In this document: piece by piece, positions 44,896 to 56,400 of the stretch | Layout of the letters: each line of letters starts with the position of its first letter | Position numbering within the stretch: position 1 is the stretch's first letter | NCBI GenBank assembly: GCA_914767715.1 | Contig: OU612068.1 | Coordinates: forward strand, 29,636,001 to 29,700,000 | Length of the DNA: 64,000 bases | DNA from: Membranipora membranacea | Taxonomy: Eukaryota; Bryozoa; Gymnolaemata; Cheilostomatida; Membraniporidae | Direction of reading: 5' to 3' | Translations under genes and position numbers: made by a program | The notes under the pieces: model-generated | Told to the model about the DNA's origin: nothing | The model's input: only the letters and a program-made list of their open reading frames with translations | The model's database searches: none

Positions 44896-45078
44896 CTATA
44901 CATGTGTCATCTGCGTATTTAAAAAAATATTTTGACTCAGATTTGCTGCCATCAGTATAAATAACATGGGAGTTACGGACGCTTTTTTAGTCTGTCGATC
45001 ATCACTGTAACTTGAAGTTGAAAACATCTCCAATCCAAACAAGATGTCTAGCTGAAGGAAAGCTGAGCTTGGTAACAT
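44896..45078 (-). pseudogene. Possible reverse-transcriptase remnant
   Basis: The minus strand encodes SVTPMLFILMAANLSQNI in one frame and FFKYADDTC in another, 13 codons downstream. Together they resemble the GSVLGPxLFxxYINDLS..YADDT blocks of LINE reverse transcriptases after small deletions. A third frame reads HVIYTDGSKSE, like an RNase H start, so the signal is ambiguous. Confidence 0.3.
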
Positions 45079-45544
45079 ACATCATTTCCACAGGACAGTT
45101 CAAAGAAAATCAACTGTGTTTACTATCCCTTCAAGAAAATGCAGTACTCTGGTAGCATAATCATTTACGGACTGTCCCCTATTTTATTAGCTAGTAATTT
45201 AACTTCAAATTGGCTTAACAGTTTTGGTTTATTTTTCGCACCCGGGGGTTAGTGATAATGAATGCTTACAGTTTTGGGTTAAATACGACCAAGGGTGGAG
45301 ATTATTAAAATATGACTTAAAAAAAGGGAAACTAAAATCTGGCACAGTTATGGGTCTTAAATAATTTAAGTATAAAATAATGTTGCAGTGAGAAGATTTT
45401 CTACTTGATTCCAGAATTGAGAAGAGGGTGTGTCGGATCATCAGCTATTTTCACAAAATGCCTTAAGACATTCCACCAATAATTTTAAACCACAGTACCC
45501 TATAGGATGCCGAAACACAGAAAAAACCTGAGGTTGTTTTGTTT

Positions 45545-45630
45545 TAGGCATCAAACTGCGCTGGGACAGCTGGTAGGAGCATTTCATTATTGATAATGAA
45601 ATGCTACTACCAGCTATACCGGCACAGTCA
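45545..45630. repeat. Imperfect foldback
   Basis: Left arm ACTGCGCTGGGACAGCTGGT continuing into AGGAGCATTTCATTAT pairs with the right arm ending CCAGCTATACCGGCACAGT. The apical core (CTGGTAG..GCATTTCATTAT) is shared with the foldback at 46613-46731. Confidence 0.65.
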
Positions 45631-46612
45631 GTTGGAATGCTTAGACTAGGCATTCAATAGGAAATTTTGTATTTCTATTTTGTATCTTTTGATTTTTACA
45701 GAAGAGCGCTCGACACAACAAGTGATTTTACAATACAATATACATACATAGCAAAACTATGTCGCTACTTGTGTTGTTTGAACGTAAATCTGGATCAATC
45801 AACACATTTCTCTTTGAGATTTGGATTGATCTCCCCAAAACTTGGACATGACTAAGTTAAGGTACTGATCGGTTTACGCATGAATATTCAGCGATTGGAG
45901 TATGGACATTTTACAATGACTATGAGCGACGGGGGTGGGGATGTGTTACAGGGCGGTGCAGCTGGATAAAGTCATAGCTAACAATATTACTTCATATCTA
46001 TCCAGGCCTAAGAAAAAAGTGATGCCAGGTAAGCTAGGTATAATCTTTATCACTGTCATTTCGTCCACAAATATTTTCTATAAAGATCTTACCAACGACA
46101 GTCAAAAGTTGTCTTACACTCTATTATGAGCATCAGCTGCAAAAATTACATAATTATAATGTGTATCAATGTTTGTTTGCAATGAAGCTACAGTGTCTGT
46201 CTGCCGATGAAATATGTACCTATTCATGGGAATATAACATCATATTTAATCATTTTACGTTGCACCTCTGATAGTGAATGATATTGATCCCAGACACGTA
46301 TGCATTGTTGTAGCTCCGTAAAGTTCTCAGATAGATACTGAAACATGTCTTTTTGGTCATTAAAGCTATAACTTAGATTGAATTCATTCATTGAACCCTG
46401 CTTATTTATGAGCAAATGAGCTGTTCACACCACACATAATGTTCATGGTGAACACCGACTGGTGTAGATAGTTTTTCACAATATCGGGTAGAACTAGATG
46501 AGCAATATATAATGTAGTAAGTTGACGGAGATTTGACTCTGTGAAAGAGCATCGTGAGCTGAAAATTGGACCTAGGAAAAATTTAGTGGGACATATTTCG
46601 TCAACGGAGACC

Positions 46613-46731
46613 TAGTTTAAGCGCTCAAACGGTGGCGAGATGCTGGTAGAGGCATATCATTATCATTATCAAAGTGGTTGATAATGAAATGCCTCTACCA
46701 GCATCTCGCCACCGTTTGAGCGCTTAAACTA
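46613..46731. mobile_element. Foldback MITE with 9 bp target duplication
   Basis: A 119 bp element whose ends (TAGTTTAAGCGCTCAAACGG and its inverse) begin arms of 43 perfectly paired bases, extended to about 53 with one mismatch. The flanks are ACGGAGACC (46604-46612) and ATGGAGACC (46732-46740), an 8/9 direct repeat. Nine-base duplications are typical of Mutator-like elements. There is no coding capacity. Confidence 0.8.
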
Positions 46732-47286
46732 ATGGAGACCTTGTCTTTTCCCTGTGGCATTATTTATAATACAAATAGACACTTCAAGTCGAAACACCAT
46801 GTATTGCCTAATGATTATCTTATATAATACTGGAACAATCAACATTAAATCCTGACTCTTTTGGTTCCAAGGTTGATTTAATTAAGGTGAGTATTTTGGC
46901 CCGGATTGTTTCAGGCATAATATCCAGCATTTGCAATACATGGGCTTTCTCGAGTAGTATGAACAATTACCGTTACCAATTATGTTGAAAATCATAGCTT
47001 AGCAATACCAACCGGATTTTGACATCACATATCTTTTCTGGCCTTAGATTCAACAGTTCATGAGCAAGGAAATATTATTCAAACTACTTATTTCCTCCAT
47101 AGATATTGTCTATAAATTTTTACCAGCAACAATAAAAAGTTGTCCTCTACACAATTATGAGGGGATAACTACATGCATCATCTGTTGAATAATAATATAG
47201 AAAGTTATTTAATGTTTGCACGTTATGTGCTGTGTATCATTTATCGATAAATCAATCATCACATGTATCATAGTTTAAAAGTAAAC

Positions 47287-47292
47287 TTTATT
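47287..47292 (-). terminator. Candidate lipase polyadenylation signal
   Basis: TTTATT on the plus strand is AATAAA on the minus strand, 30 bp after the lipase stop codon. It is a good position for the mRNA 3' end. Confidence 0.6.
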
Positions 47293-47321
47293 CAATATCA
47301 TTTTAATCATACCAGCCATAA

Positions 47322-49364
47322 TTAACAGGGTTTTTCCCAGTCAGCATTTAGCCGGTACCAGTTTGGTGGCTGAGTTTCAGGTTTTACAGCATATAGTCCC
47401 ATGTGATTAGTAGGATTATCCTTGCACTGACCATCCTACAAAAGTAAAAAGGTTGGAGTAATATTGATATATAAAACCACAAAATGTAGTAAAGAAGGGC
47501 TGTTATTGTAGACAATTGAATAGAATTTTTGCAGACAACATAGGACTTTGTTTTACAAAATTCCAATTTGGTTGAGCTGATGAGCCTTGCAATTCAATTC
47601 ACCTGACACTATAAGCGAAAAAAATCCTACTAATACACACATCATGATGACAGATAGTACAGGAAATGTTTGGTAGACATTCTCCACCTTGATAGGTTTA
47701 CACTCACATTAAAAAGACTATTTGAGGAGCATTCAGTAGCTAAATATGAGCACGGTCCTCCACTGATTGACTTAGCAAAGTAATAAGGAGCTGCGCCGTG
47801 CTTGTTTACAGGCAAGTCGTCCCTGTCTGAAATATCATAATTGCATACAGATTGTCATATTATGAAATATCTGATCATAATTTTAGTCTTTGAAAGCGCA
47901 GTAATAACTCCGCACCCACCTTTTCACAGCACAGTTTAGACGCAATGGATATATGTGTGAAACGCGAACTTGTGTTATTACAGGATGAACTTACGAATGG
48001 CCTGAAAGTCAGCATGACCCTTGGGAGTTTTTGAGATAGCAGTATGTATCTCATCAACAAAAGTAGCATCTGATGGGTCGAGACATTCTGTACTGGTTGT
48101 ACATCCATATTCAGCAGAGTCCAGGCCGGTGATACGCCCTAACTTTGGGGACTGCAGGCTAGCCCCAACATGACTCACAACCTACAAAGACCCATAAGAT
48201 AACCTTGGTTTGTTGGGTCACAAAGTGGAACCAACTGCTCTAGCGACGGCTACATACTATTCACCCAGAGCAGTTCTATTCACTGCTTAACTGACTCATT
48301 TAGCTGAGATGTGTTAAACAAACATTTTGCCTGACCCTGGACACTTTGGTTATGCTGATGCAGTGTATCTCATCATGCATGGTAAAACTACTCCCATTTT
48401 CATTGTTCACAGAGAGCAATTAGAAATCTTGCACTTCCTAGCTAATGCTTACTGGGAAATTGCAACAGCATAGAGCTAAAACCTTCATACAGTCTTTTGC
48501 TCAAAACAATGGGTTCATCTGCTCATGGTGTCCCAATAGCGCCACGACAATAATGGGAGAAAGGGAACCCGATGATGGCTTCTACTGATACAAGAGACTA
48601 TACTGATTGGTTGGTAATATTTACACTGACCTGTCCCCCAAGGCTGAAACCAATGATGTGCATGTTAGTTCTGCTGACATTGAACTGCTGCTCGAGCAGT
48701 TTGATGAACTCAGCGGTGATTCTGCCGACCCTCTTTGTGTAGGAGGCTGCTGCATATACATCAGGATTCTGTGCCCAGTAATTCCAGTCCAGATTGAACA
48801 CATTGCAATCCTCCTGAATAAGAAGATAACAATTGCTATCTGAAGGTTAGCAATGAACAGAGTTGCTGATGGTATATATTGCGGTGTAGATAAAAGTCAT
48901 GATCGAATATAGACATTGTTTCAGCTAGTTTATTTGTCATTACCTTCTCAATGAGAGCTTTCACAACTTTTTTCATTGCACTCAGTCGCCCCTTAGGGTC
49001 TGATCCCTTCCATCCGTGACTAGTAAAGTAAGTTTTCAGTGTCGGATCGAAGCTGCTACTTATCAGATCGGACGCTTTGATTCTGTGCTCTTCTCGTGTC
49101 ACATTTCTATTGAAATAGCAAAAGATGGAGAAAGTCGATGGCGCTGTTGTTCAAGGGCACACTATATGTACACCGCAAACAAAATAACTATTGTGGAGTA
49201 ATGACCAGTACACATCCAATTAACTAATACACTCACCTTTTATAGAGATAAAACTTAACTGCGTATATATCCTCCGTTAACACAGAGTATGGCTCATAGA
49301 GGAAGCCGAGGCAAGCGCTCAGCATAGACACGATGAAAATCACATTGGCTATTCTAAGCATCAT
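47322..49364 (-). CDS. Pancreatic-lipase-family secreted lipase, short form
   Basis: Secreted alpha/beta-hydrolase of the pancreatic lipase / phospholipase A1 family. Minus-strand exons: 49364-49237, 49106-48944, 48813-48631, 48181-47995, 47826-47708, 47435-47322 (TAA). Phases are consistent; 297 residues. The N-terminus is a hydrophobic signal peptide (MMLRIANVIFIVSML...ACLG). Features in order are the SHGWKGS oxyanion loop, NLDWNYW, the nucleophile elbow GFSLGGQ (Ser at 48645-48643) and GRITGLDSAEY (catalytic Asp). LDPSDATFVDEIHT and NKHGAAPYYF (catalytic His) follow. All three triad residues are present. The protein stops soon after the His region, so the C-terminal PLAT domain of vertebrate pancreatic lipase is absent, as in many invertebrate lipases and insect phospholipase A1. 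Substrate (triglyceride or phospholipid) cannot be told. Confidence 0.92.
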
Positions 49365-50457
49365 GAAAATAGCAGTTGTCTTGCAGTACAGCAAAGTGAC
49401 ACTGGCTGTGTAGAGAATAGTTTACATACTTATAGAGGCTGGTGATATAGACAAATAGGAGCAGCTGTTGAGTAACATCTCTTATCACTTATCAGACGGA
49501 GTGGACCACCCCGCAAGGTGGAATCTAGGCTCATGCTTATTTCGCTGAATATAATTTATTGGTTTAATAACAATTAGTACAGACCTTGAGATTCCTTCAA
49601 TCGATTGGAATATGGAGGGAGAAAAGTTCAGACAAACTTACGTAGAACAGGAGTATTGCCTTGTAGGGTAGAAAAGTAAAACAAAATTATGCAAAGTATA
49701 TCACAAAATAAACAATAATATACAAAAGTACATCAAAAAGGGAGCGTGGCAAGTAAGTAAACAATTATGCACAAAGTAATGCATATTGGACGGTGTCATG
49801 AAAAAAGTGAGGCCTGTTTTACATCCAAGGTATAAGTAAATCTCACAAACTATGTTCTTTTCAAAAACCACATGAATAATAAAAACTAAATGTATTACAT
49901 TACGTGTGTGACTAGTTTCCAGAAAAAGATGGGTTATTAAGAAATTTCAAAATTATTTACAACAATACACTTTGAGACCTCGCTACTATTTACAAGTAAA
50001 TGCATGACATATATTTAAAAGGCTGGCATCTGTGTCAAATTCTACTGAGCCAACGTAAATTCTCTTCATTGTTTGATATGACGTCAACCTATGCTTATAA
50101 GAAGGGCTTTGTAAAAAAGGAGTGAGTTCATATTTTGGTCACAATTCAGCTTATAGGAAAACATAATTGCTGGAACACAATCAGTCTGTATATCACTTTG
50201 AAGCATCAGACCAATTCCTTTGGCATTAGGCTTCATGATTCCTGTTCCATTTCACAATTAGATTTTTTTCCCTCATCCACTGATCAGATGATGCAAAATG
50301 AAATTATTCTGAATTGTTGGCCGATGTGTAATCTTCACATGAGAAATGCTGGCTAGGAAAACTAGCACATGTTAGGCTCAAAGACTCGGAGAGTCAGACA
50401 CTCAGCGACTTGGAGACACAGTGACTGAGTGACTCAGAGACTCGGAGACTGAGTGAC
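49365..50457. other. Lipase upstream region and ADGRV1 3' region
   Basis: Both neighbours are on the minus strand, so this holds the 3' UTR of the adhesion receptor and the promoter of the lipase. TTTATT at 49555-49560 is a candidate AATAAA for the receptor. A GACTC/GAGAC-rich short repeat fills about 50372-50463. Nothing else is recognised. Confidence 0.4.
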
Positions 50458-50463
50458 TCAGAG
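50372..50463. repeat. Degenerate short tandem repeat around ADGRV1 stop
   Basis: Imperfect reiteration of an 8-10 bp unit of the kind GACTCAGA / GACTCGGA / GACTGAGT. It begins in the 3' flank and reaches the stop codon (50458-50460, complement TGA) of the receptor gene. Copy number is hard to define because units vary. Confidence 0.6.
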
Positions 50464-53400
50464 ATGAGTATCTGCGATGCTCACTCTGCGTAGTACATCA
50501 TAAGCTCCCTGGTTAGTAGTACTAGTCGTATCTGAATCATCATCTGATATTGATAGCGCCTGATTTATCTCCCCTCGTCCCCCACTTATAGCTGTACCAG
50601 GTCTGTCTTCTATACAAACAACAGAAAGTAGATAGAAAGAATAATAGATATTCAAGATCTGTTGACATATTAATCTGAGAATTTGATGAAGCTTTTGTGA
50701 CATTTCTTTATAATCCGAGAACTTGAATTTTTCATATAATCAACTAAAATCTCATGCAATCTATAAGTACAGTTGATAAATACACTTTATTAGGTATTTG
50801 ATCAAATATACCAACAGATTGTATCAAACTTTGGTGAAGCTCAAATTAACATAAAAATACAATCTGATATAGTTGTCCTGTAGTTTTTTGTATAAAAGTG
50901 TGAAGCCAACAACAAGACTTGTTGCAAGTAAATTCTAGATCCTGAGGATAAAATAAGTCTCACTACACAAGTATTTGGTTAGAATCTCAGCATTCAACAC
51001 AGATTTGGTAGGTCGTAGGTCTTAATTAATCTCTTTACAGTCTACTGTGCCTTAGCCTTTGTGCCACGGATGGACTTTGTTCTGCCTTTACTGGTACAAT
51101 AACAGCGACTCAACAGGTACAGTAATGTAGCCTCACCCATCTGATATCCATAATGTCAATTTTCATTCTTGACATGATGAGTGGGATCAGAGAGAATTCT
51201 CCCTGGTGGGATCAACATTTAACACAGTGTCAACACAAGCAGTCATACCTTTGAGAGCAAGGATAAGCTCTCCTAAATCTCGTGTATCATCATCATCTGG
51301 TGGTAATTCTGACCTCCGAGAGAGACTGGAGTGGTCAAAGCCTGTCGCTGACGATCTCTGTACCATTGAACTATTGAGTAAACCATCCTCGCTGTCGTGA
51401 TCCCATGGCTTCAATACAATCACACAGATATAACAACACCAATACTAACAATAACAATGACTGTAATCATGTCTTACTGCTAAAACCATTCACTCATTAT
51501 CAAATGACAATTATCTACTCTTTATAAATGAAACCATTATCGTAATATTCATGAAGTAGTTAAAAAAGCTATTAGACCGTTTAGCAGTACGGCATCGGAT
51601 AGGGCGGAATGTTTGGCTGGCCCGAGAGGATGTGGATGAGACTTGCTACCCATTATTTTTGTAAAATGAGAAAAGGAAAGATCAAACATAAAATCAATTA
51701 AATGAGGAATGCTTAGGAAGATAAGCATGATAAAGGCAAATGGCATAGGAGTTGCATTCCTATCAACAAATAAATAAACTCAGCATGCTGGGCGGGGGGG
51801 GGGGGAAGAGTTTGGGGGACTCAAACTACTGCGCCACTGGTCAGGATTTACATGACCACATGTGCAAGCAAGATGGCAAACATTGTTACATTCTCTGAAA
51901 CGATTAAATATAAGAGATATTATATAATAGACAGTTTTCTGAGCTCTGATTTAGGCCTCAATTTTGAGTTGTCCTCTCTCCAGTTTGGTACTTTTAACCC
52001 ACGCTGCATAGGAAAAACGTGCTGAAAAGAGGGTTATCTTGAAAACCCCTTATAATAGGATAAAAATTATTTTTGATTCAGAATCTGCAACATTGAAAAC
52101 TCATATGAACATTGTTTGGGAAATAATTATAGTATTTGGATAGTCAATTATAGCATTTTCCTCCTGTTTTGCGGACAATTTGGCAAAATCTTTCATGAGT
52201 TTCGGCACCAAAATAAAGATTTATCAACATGCAAGCCTCCAATGAATTGGAAACCCTGTCTCACAGAGTTTTCAATGGTGCAGACTCTGAATCAAAAACC
52301 ATTTTTATCCTTACATTAGCGGTTTTCGATATAACCCTCTTTCAGCAGGTTTTGCCTATGCGGCGTGGGTTAAAAGTACCAAACTGGAGAGAGGACAACT
52401 CCGAATTGAGGCATAAATAAGAGCTTAGAAAACTGTCTATATATAAGAACTCTATAGCGAGTACTATGCATACCTGTCTAGGATCCGTATGCTGACTTGG
52501 TACGAGCATCTCCCTGCTCTTAGTTAGGTGAGAGGTAGGAGATGGATACTGTATCTGAGGTAGGTGTAACATCTGTTCCTCAGACTCTGTATTTACCATC
52601 AGAGTAGACTGATAACGTTCTGCTGAGACGTTGTGCTGACTCTTCTCATCAGCTGCTGTCGGAGACTTCATACAGGCATCAGAGCACGGTCCTCTCAGCA
52701 TTGTGAAATATGTCACCACAAATACACCCTGGTAATTTAACATAGACTAATAAAACCTCCATAGTAATACTGCACCACAAATACACCCTTAATAATGTAA
52801 CATAGACAAATAAACCCTCCATAGTATAACATAACATAAAATACATAAATACATCACAGAAGGTTGCACATTCAAATTGATACACTGTCTTGTTGCACCG
52901 TACTGGAATGAGTCACCAGTTACACAAAAGTATTCGGGTAAACAGTGCAAGCTGTAGAGTCAGAATATTGGGGTTTGAAGCCCAAGCTGACCATTATATA
53001 TCCCATAAACATATAAATATCTGTATATGATATAAACAGGGAGTTTGGGAGTTTGGGACCAAACTCTCAAACTCCCTGGTATAACCAAACATTGACAGCC
53101 CATCGGTATTGGGAGTTATCCTCTTATAAACTTACCAGTAATAGGAGGCAGACACAGAATGCTATCATCATCCAGCTGAAGTTATAAGCCATATGTAACC
53201 CTGCTGTCATGTTAGTCATGAGGGTTATAAACCAGAGAAACACAACCGGCCAGATCTCTGTAATACACAAACATACATCTCATCATCAATTATATCAGTA
53301 ATTAATCACTTGCCTTGCTCAGGTGAAATCATAATTGTGTTTCAAAGTAAAATAAAAAGATTAGCCACAAGTCATTTAAATTAAATATATAATAACATCT

Positions 53401-56400
53401 TCTAGGTGGGTGTGGGTGTTATGAATTTATGAATCCAAAGATGGTCATTACTACGCACAGATACAGACAAATTAAAATTATTTGGGACAAGGATAGAAAT
53501 TAGAGGCAGTGAGAATACCTCCTTTGTTACTTCTATCTTTGAATATATCATCATAAGATCTCCATTGTTTGGACCTACAACTGAGATCTCCGAGGAATAT
53601 CAGTATCCCCACAGCACATACTACTACAGGCGCAACAACTCCAGCTAAAGCTGTGTACTGATTAGTAAGGAAGCACCTGTAAAACACAAACAGATTGGAT
53701 ACAGCTGTTCAGTTAAAGCTGCCAAGCTAACACAGGAAAAATCATATGTTCTACGGAACTAATGGCCTCATTGCAATTGAAATGCAGACCAGTGTTATAT
53801 CCTCATGCGAATAAAAGAGTAACTTGTCCAACACATTGTTTCAGCTTTTCTGCCCATTTTCAATGAGCATTGAATCGGAAGTGAAACCTGTACAGGAGTA
53901 AACAGGGAGAGGATTTTGTTAATAATTTGAAACTCATTACTGATGTATCATACTACTTACATTTCTCGTTCGTTCATGACATCACCATAGATAAAACTAG
54001 GGTTAAGATCATATTCTACATAAACATAGTAAGTCACTCCATAGAATGCTCCAACAAAAATGGCAGGTAATCCTGCAAAGGAAACAAGATTGTCAATAGA
54101 AGTCATGATGTGACGCCTAGATGAAAACTACAGTATGTAATCAACAGTCTCAACTTTGAGTAGAAATTTCATAACCTATAGAAGCCCATTTAAAGCACCA
54201 ATCACAACTTGGTATGGATCAATTTACAAAGATGAAATCACTTTGCTTTAAAGTCTTATTTGGATGTAAGTATCCTTCGCCAAAACTCAACTTTTTTTCA
54301 TAATATTGAATGATGTCACTAGATATACTGTAGTAGATATTGCACACAGAGTTAGCAAACAATGGGACAACTTACCATAGCCGATAGTTATGTAACAGCA
54401 GTGATACCTCTCTGTGTGCTCATCATTTCTAGTGAAGATATTCCACAAGTTAATACTCTACAATAAACAGCAACCCAATGTGAAGCAGTTTTTACAAAGA
54501 TACATACAATGATTTTCCATACGTGAATAATGCCATAAATCTATGTTTCTATGAGAGCAAGCACTCATAAGTTATGGTAAAGCTTATATCAGAATTTAGT
54601 TTATTTGAGCTCCTTATAACAAGTTAATTAGTCATCAAATATGGAACATAAAGTAGGAATCAGCCTAATTAAACGCAATTTTTTAATTATGCCACTGCAC
54701 TGAACTATTTACCTGTAGTACGATCCATATAAACTGTGTTAGTATAAAGTAATGTAAGACGGCTCCTGTGGTTATACATTTGAAGTTATTCTCTCCAGCA
54801 GCTACCAATATCTGATCTGGACTAGTATCTGGGCTCAGATAGGCTGACAGCAGATATATACCCTGCAAAAAGACAACAGAAAGATATCATTCAAAAATAA
54901 AATAATACATTATTCATTTAAAATGACGAATCATGTGATCACATTTAGTATGAAAAACTGCAAACAATTGTCACGACTGCATCATTAAACTATCATTTTA
55001 TCAATATGTGTGATGTAGAGAATACTCACCAGTACTAGGAATGTACAGAATAGCTCATGCATACACAGCTTAACAGTGAATAGTCCCGAGGATGGGAATA
55101 TTAAGTATACCAGTACAGCAATCAGGATACAAAACTACAAATACACCACAACAATACTACTGTCAGTAAAATTCTACCTTCGCCATCAGTCACCATATTT
55201 TTGCTTCATCATTGATGATACGCAATAAAACAATCTCTCTCAAGTTCACACCATGATTACATCAGGAATTATAATAAGCTACTTTGGATTCAACAATCAG
55301 CAGGTCGTAATGTAGTTCTGCATGTAACATTTGCTGACACAATGGAATTCAGTGGCAGAATAAAATAGAACAAGTAGTTGTGGTGATAAAATATGTATAC
55401 AATGATGGACACTTCAATATCTAAACAGTCAATCTATAAATATATAGAGCTGGAGAATATACATACCATACAGCAGCCTGCGATGATGAACATATACGCT
55501 GGATAGCCGATGAAGTTCTTATCTCTGGTCTGTGAGGTTACACCATAGCTGGAGAGATGATCACACTCACACTCTACATAATCACTGGTACCGAGCTGTA
55601 GATCATTCTTAACTCTACACACCCCGTTACCTGTAGACCACAGACGACTATCCTCCTCATAAAACACACACTGGGCTCTCTTATCTGTCCGCCTACTGTT
55701 TGGTGTGTTAACTCTGTAGGTGACCCTAGGGGTGTCTGATGTGATGCCCGTACCACTAGGCTGTACACCGTTACCTCTCAGATTCACAGCTAATATCCTG
55801 TTATTTAGTAGGCTGGTTGTATCTGTTTTATCAAACCAGTGTTGTGAGCTGTATTCTATAAACTGCATATGTGTGCAGGTACCATTGTCTGTGGTGGTTT
55901 TGACGACATTTTCACCAAGTTGTAGAGAATCTTGAGTAGAGGAGCTGTACTGATACTCATTGACATTTTGCGGTAGAAGTTTCATCACGCTGAACTTAAA
56001 GTGTTTGCATGAGACTCTAGGATATGGATCTATCTCTACTTCACACGGCTCACCAACTAACAGTGTGAATATAAAACGCTCGAATAGCTTAATCAGATTA
56101 AACCTTCCTCTAGTTACTGAGATAGAGGAACTCTTCAGTTTACAGAATATAGATACGAGGCCATCACGAGCTGATCTTGAGAGTTGTCTCTTCTCTCCCT
56201 CTTCTATTATCTTAGTCAGTACATCCTCAAGTACAGTCAAAGCCTCTACAGTCAGCACAGTGAGGTCCTGATCTTCTATACTACTGATCAGGTAATCTAT
56301 AGTCTCATCATCCATCTCAGTAACGCTGGCAGCTACCTGTGTCTCCCAAAGGTCCTGCTCATCTTCACCCACAATCACTACAGTACACTCAGTCTTACCC

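Larger units (their letters stand above)
41685..47286. other. Gene-poor, repeat-rich intergenic region
   Basis: About 5.6 kb upstream of RASA1 and downstream of the lipase. It contains a LINE 3' tail (42690-43222), a possible reverse-transcriptase remnant (44896-45078, -), two related foldbacks (45545-45630, 46613-46731) and a diverged duplication (about 45965-46140 and 46985-47190). Coding-like fragments lie at 43540-43810 (-), 45951-46021 (+) and 46224-46415 (-). I could not assemble any of them into a gene. Confidence 0.5.

Noticed and set aside
52116-52420. Plus-strand frames near 52.1-52.4 kb
   Set aside because: They fall within MITE copy 3 and recur with it; not genes.
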